From: SVQP01 sp045658965
GTDB taxonomy: Bacteria; Bacillota; Clostridia; Oscillospirales; CAG-272
Reading direction: 5' to 3'
DNA: 15,732 bases
NCBI GenBank assembly: GCA_045658965.1
Contig: JAZOVZ010000035.1
Location: forward strand, 1-15,732
The position numbers and the translations under genes are program-made. The notes beneath the pieces are model-generated. The model saw only the letters and a program-made list of their open reading frames with translations, was not told where the DNA came from and did no database searches. Positions 12,850 to 15,732 of this stretch are shown piece by piece (positions within the stretch are counted from its first letter, which is position 1; each line of letters opens with the position of its first letter).

Positions 12850-14640
12850 ATGACCAACAACAAGTACGTTTTGGATTGGATCAACGAAATGGCAGAGATG
12901 ACCTGCCCCGATCAGATCGTCTGGATCGACGGTAGCCACGAGCAGGCAGAGGCTCTGCGTGCCGAGGCTTGCTCCACCGGTGAGATGATCAAGCTCAACC
13001 AGGATCTGCTGCCCGGCTGCTATCTGCACCGCACCGCCATCAACGACGTAGCACGTGTAGAGGCAAGAACCTTTATCTGCACTCCTACCAAGGAAGAGGC
13101 AGGTAACATCAACAACTGGATGGCACCCGAGGAAATGTACGCAAAGCTCAAGAAGCTGTACACCGGCTCCATGAAGGGTCGCACCATGTACGTCATTCCC
13201 TACTCCATGTCCATCGTCGGCTCTCCCTTTGCAAAGTACGGCATTGAGCTGACCGACTCTATCTACGTCGTGCTCAACATGCTGATCATGACCCGCGTTG
13301 GCACCTCCGTTCTCGAGGCACTGGGCGACTCCCCCGACTACATCAAGGGTCTGCACGCAAGAGCTGATCTGGACGAGAACAACCGTTACATCACCCACTT
13401 CCCCCAGGACAACACCATCATGTCGGTCAACTCCGGCTACGGCGGAAACGTACTGCTTGGCAAGAAGTGCTTCGCGCTGCGTATTGCATCCTACCTTGGC
13501 AGAAAAGAAGGCTGGATGGCTGAGCACATGCTCATTCTGGGCGTTACCTACCCCAACGGCGAGAAGAAGTATCTGACCGCTGCATTCCCCTCCGCTTGCG
13601 GCAAGACCAACCTCGCAATGCTCATTCCCCCCAAGTTCTATACCGAGCAGGGCTACAAGGTAGAGTGCATCGGTGACGATATCGCTTGGCTGCGCGTCGG
13701 CGAGGACGGCAGACTGTGGGCTGTGAACCCCGAGAACGGCTTCTTTGGCGTAGCTCCCGGCACCAACGAGCAGTCCAACCCCAACGCACTGGCATCCACC
13801 ATGCGTGACACCATTTTCACCAACGTTTGCCACAACCTTGACAACAACACCGTTTGGTGGGAAGGCCTTGACAACGATCCTCCCAAGAACGCGCTCAACT
13901 GGAGAGGCGAGCAGTGGGATTACACCAAGTACGACAAGAACAACAAGGTTGCTACCGCAGGTGCACACCCCAACTCCCGCTTTACCGCTATGGCTACCAA
14001 CTGCCCCTGCCTGTCCGAGGCTTACTATAAGCCCGAGGGCGTGCCCGTAAGTGCCATCGTATTCGGCGGCAGACGCGCAAAGACCGCTCCCCTGGTTTAC
14101 CAGTCTACCACTTGGCAGAACGGTGCGTTCGTTGGCTCTATCATGGCTTCCGAGACCACTGCAGCAGCTGCAGGCGCAGTTGGTGTCGTTCGTCGCGATC
14201 CCATGGCTATGCGTCCCTTCGTTGGCTACGACATGGGCGAGTACTTCGGTCACTGGCTCAAGATGGGTACCACCATTCCCAATCCTCCCAAGATCTTCCA
14301 CGTCAACTGGTTCAGAACCGATGACGAGGGTCACTTCATTTGGCCCGGCTTCGGTGACAACATGAGAGTCCTCTCTTGGATCCTCGACAGATGCGAGGGC
14401 AAGGTTGGCGCTACCATGTCTCCCATCGGTTACCTGCCTCTGCCTGAGGATATTTGCACCGAGGGTCTTGAGGGTATTGACGCCGAGACCATCCGCGACC
14501 TGCTCAGCGTTGACGTTGACTCCTGGCTGGAGGACGTACAGAACATCCGTGAGTTCTACGCGCAGATCGGTGACAGCGTGCCCGCAACCATGCACGCAGA
14601 GCTTGACGCACTCGAGGCAAGACTGCTGGCTGCAAAGTAA
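12850..14640 (+). CDS. pckG: GTP-dependent phosphoenolpyruvate carboxykinase
   Basis: A 596-residue cytoplasmic enzyme interconverting oxaloacetate + GTP and PEP + CO2 + GDP. It is the GTP type, shown by the P-loop FPSACGKTN (247-254) with the hyper-reactive Cys250, the metal-binding GDDIAW (275-280), AVNPENGFFGVAPGT (291-305) and NWRGEQWD further on. Length is normal for the GTP family. ATP-type PEPCK is unrelated in these motifs. In anaerobes it often runs toward oxaloacetate, fixing CO2 for succinate or propionate routes, or serves gluconeogenesis; direction cannot be read here. Codons are strongly biased to C-ending forms (AAC, AAG, GAC, ATC, CTG), as in highly expressed genes. AAAGGAG precedes the ATG by 7 bases. 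It is monocistronic, with its own promoter and strong terminator. Confidence 0.97.
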   Translation: MTNNKYVLDWINEMAEMTCPDQIVWIDGSHEQAEALRAEACSTGEMIKLNQDLLPGCYLHRTAINDVARVEARTFICTPTKEEAGNINNWMAPEEMYAKLKKLYTGSMKGRTMYVIPYSMSIVGSPFAKYGIELTDSIYVVLNMLIMTRVGTSVLEALGDSPDYIKGLHARADLDENNRYITHFPQDNTIMSVNSGYGGNVLLGKKCFALRIASYLGRKEGWMAEHMLILGVTYPNGEKKYLTAAFPSACGKTNLAMLIPPKFYTEQGYKVECIGDDIAWLRVGEDGRLWAVNPENGFFGVAPGTNEQSNPNALASTMRDTIFTNVCHNLDNNTVWWEGLDNDPPKNALNWRGEQWDYTKYDKNNKVATAGAHPNSRFTAMATNCPCLSEAYYKPEGVPVSAIVFGGRRAKTAPLVYQSTTWQNGAFVGSIMASETTAAAAGAVGVVRRDPMAMRPFVGYDMGEYFGHWLKMGTTIPNPPKIFHVNWFRTDDEGHFIWPGFGDNMRVLSWILDRCEGKVGATMSPIGYLPLPEDICTEGLEGIDAETIRDLLSVDVDSWLEDVQNIREFYAQIGDSVPATMHAELDALEARLLAAK

Positions 14641-14650
14641 TACAATTTTT

Positions 14651-14685
14651 AACCACCTCTTGCATATGCAAGGGGTGGTTTTTTA
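14651..14685 (+). terminator. Rho-independent terminator of pckG
   Basis: Bases 14651-14680 form one long self-complementary stem (AACCACCTCTTGCAT with its partner; one G-T pair) followed at once by a T run. It lies 10 bases after the pckG stop. Confidence 0.92.
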
Positions 14686-14711
14686 TGGAAAGCTGTTGCA
14701 ACAAACGCGGA

Positions 14712-14990
14712 CGACCGACGGTCGCCCCTACGGCGAGAGAGGTGCTTGACCCAAAGGCTACCCCCGAGGGGTAGCTCCCGACGCAGTCGGGTGAGGGGGC
14801 ATTGCGGGCAAAACAGTGCGGTGGGGCGTTTTGGGGATACGGTTGAAAACCCAAACATTCGCGCTCCCCTTCAGTCGCTGCGCGACAGCGTCTCGCTGCG
14901 GCTCGGTCACGCCGCGGTTCTGACAGCCATCCAGGCTGTCATTCATTGCCGCGTCGCCGCGTCGCTACCCCCGGGGGACGCCTTTGAGTA
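14712..14990. repeat. Intergenic hairpin-rich repeat remnants
   Basis: The stretch before the orphan gene has no credible coding frame but several short palindromes: 14712-14716/14720-14724 (CGACC), 14758-14764/14768-14774 (CTACCCC), 14777-14782/14786-14791 (CCCGAC), 14874-14878/14882-14886 (GTCGC) and 14921-14928/14934-14941 (TGACAGCC). The CCAAAGGCTACCCC...GGGGTAGCT...GTGAGGGGG arrangement looks like the dispersed intergenic repeats common in gut Clostridia (from memory, not searched). It separates native genes from an AT-richer one. Confidence 0.55.
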
Positions 14991-15000
14991 TCACACGTGC

Positions 15001-15029
15001 TTGACAATATAAACTACTTTTGATATAAT
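15001..15029 (+). promoter_or_regulatory. Perfect consensus promoter of the orphan gene
   Basis: TTGACA (15001-15006), 17 bases, TATAAT (15024-15029), both perfect. The start is expected near 15036, about 40 bases before the ATG. Confidence 0.88.
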
Positions 15030-15075
15030 AGAAATGTAAGCGGCAGTATCACATAAGAACAAGAAGAGGTATACT

Positions 15076-15729
15076 ATGGATAAAAGGAAAATCGTCCCGT
15101 CATTTTGGCCGTTTTTCAAAGAACGTGGATACAAAAAAAGAGGGACTTCTCAGTTTTATAAAATTGAGAATGACATTGCGTTCTGCTTCTTATTTGAACG
15201 CCCCAGTATTATTGTTTATCCGACGTATTACATCTGGCCTTTGTATCTCCCCAAAGATTACGTGTCAATCGGTTATGGAAACAGATTGTCCGATAATCTG
15301 CACGGAGTTTCATCGTATTGCTTGTGGGATGGTGATGAAGCCTTCTCGCCTTGGAGCGAAAAGGTAAAAAAATGTCTGGATACTACGATCTTTCCTTTTT
15401 ACGAATCTATCAATTCTCCCGAAAAGTTGTGGCAGTTTATAAATCAAGAGGATTTTCATCCATTCCCGAAATACTTTATGACCCAACCGCAATTTGTTAC
15501 GGAACTGCAAATGTATACTGCGTGTTATATAGGCGATATGGAGAGTGCGCGAAAATATTATGATCTTCTTGTTGCCGAATCGAGTCATTACCCGTATTTC
15601 TTTAATGAAAGCCACAGCCAATGGGCAGAAATTATAAACATGCCCCAAGATGTTCGAGAGGCGTTCTTTAGAGATACGATTCAAAAAAATACGGAAGCAT
15701 TTGGATTAGCGCGCAACAGAGGACGGTGA
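15076..15729 (+). CDS. Unrecognised 217-residue protein, DUF4304-like N-terminus, probably acquired
   Basis: A complete soluble protein, rich in Tyr, Phe and Trp, with no signal peptide or membrane segment. The opening (FWPFFKERGYKKRGTSQFYKIENDIAFCFLFE) resembles the start of DUF4304-type proteins, whose role is unknown. I hold this loosely. The later part (PQFVTELQMYTACYIGDMESARKYYDLLV) looks like a helical hairpin of TPR type. The ribosome binding site AGAGG lies 6 bases before the ATG and a perfect promoter sits upstream. Codon use is markedly AT-richer (AAA, ATT, TTT, TAT) than in every other gene here, and the gene follows a repeat-filled gap, so recent horizontal acquisition is likely. 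Proteins of this size and make-up are sometimes immunity or accessory factors, but nothing in the window supports that. Confidence 0.75.
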   Translation: MDKRKIVPSFWPFFKERGYKKRGTSQFYKIENDIAFCFLFERPSIIVYPTYYIWPLYLPKDYVSIGYGNRLSDNLHGVSSYCLWDGDEAFSPWSEKVKKCLDTTIFPFYESINSPEKLWQFINQEDFHPFPKYFMTQPQFVTELQMYTACYIGDMESARKYYDLLVAESSHYPYFFNESHSQWAEIINMPQDVREAFFRDTIQKNTEAFGLARNRGR

Positions 15730-15732
15730 GCG

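Noticed and set aside
12763..14595. 610-codon minus-strand ORF opposite pckG
   Set aside because: Same cause: antisense to a highly codon-biased gene, and the product resembles no protein family.

Overview
The window looks like a chromosomal segment of a strictly anaerobic, moderately GC-rich Bacillota, most likely a gut-type Clostridia. The evidence is a class III (oxygen-sensitive, glycyl radical) ribonucleotide reductase with its activase, a Firmicutes-type SOS box, NrdR boxes, strong AGGAGG ribosome binding sites, consensus sigma-A promoters with 17-bp spacers, and GTP-type PEP carboxykinase. Genus cannot be decided from sequence alone.

Layout. 1-375 is the 3' end of an unrecognised gene. 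376-791 has no gene but holds a 258-bp hairpin-chain element with 16-bp terminal inverted repeats. 792-3635 holds two divergent cell-envelope genes: a NamZ-type exo-N-acetylmuramidase (minus) and a SpoVB/MurJ-like flippase (plus). 3636-4774 is a gene-poor, repeat-dense island. In it, an ~86-bp imperfect inverted repeat brackets a small cassette made of a perfect consensus promoter, a strongly structured leader with a 19-codon ORF behind a perfect Shine-Dalgarno, an XRE-type regulator and a terminator. An array of palindromes joined by block-specific 8-10-base linkers follows.

4775-12579 is a long minus-strand block. In transcription order it runs lexA, FtsX-type ABC permease, ABC ATPase, nrdG, nrdD (fused to a glutaredoxin-like domain), trxB. 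lexA has an SOS box on its own promoter, and no terminator is visible between lexA and nrdG. nrdD-trxB has its own promoter preceded by two NrdR boxes whose starts are exactly 31 bp apart. Synthesis of dNTPs here therefore seems to have two inputs: damage-linked LexA control over the activase (by read-through) and NrdR control over the reductase and its reductant. TrxB keeps its CxxC and FAD motifs but lacks the usual HRRxxxR NADPH motif. It probably reduces the glutaredoxin domain of NrdD.

12580-14640 holds divergent lexA and pckG promoters, then pckG (GTP-dependent PEP carboxykinase) with a strong terminator. 14686-15000 is another repeat-rich intergenic stretch. The window ends with an AT-richer orphan gene (15076-15729) that has a perfect consensus promoter and looks acquired.
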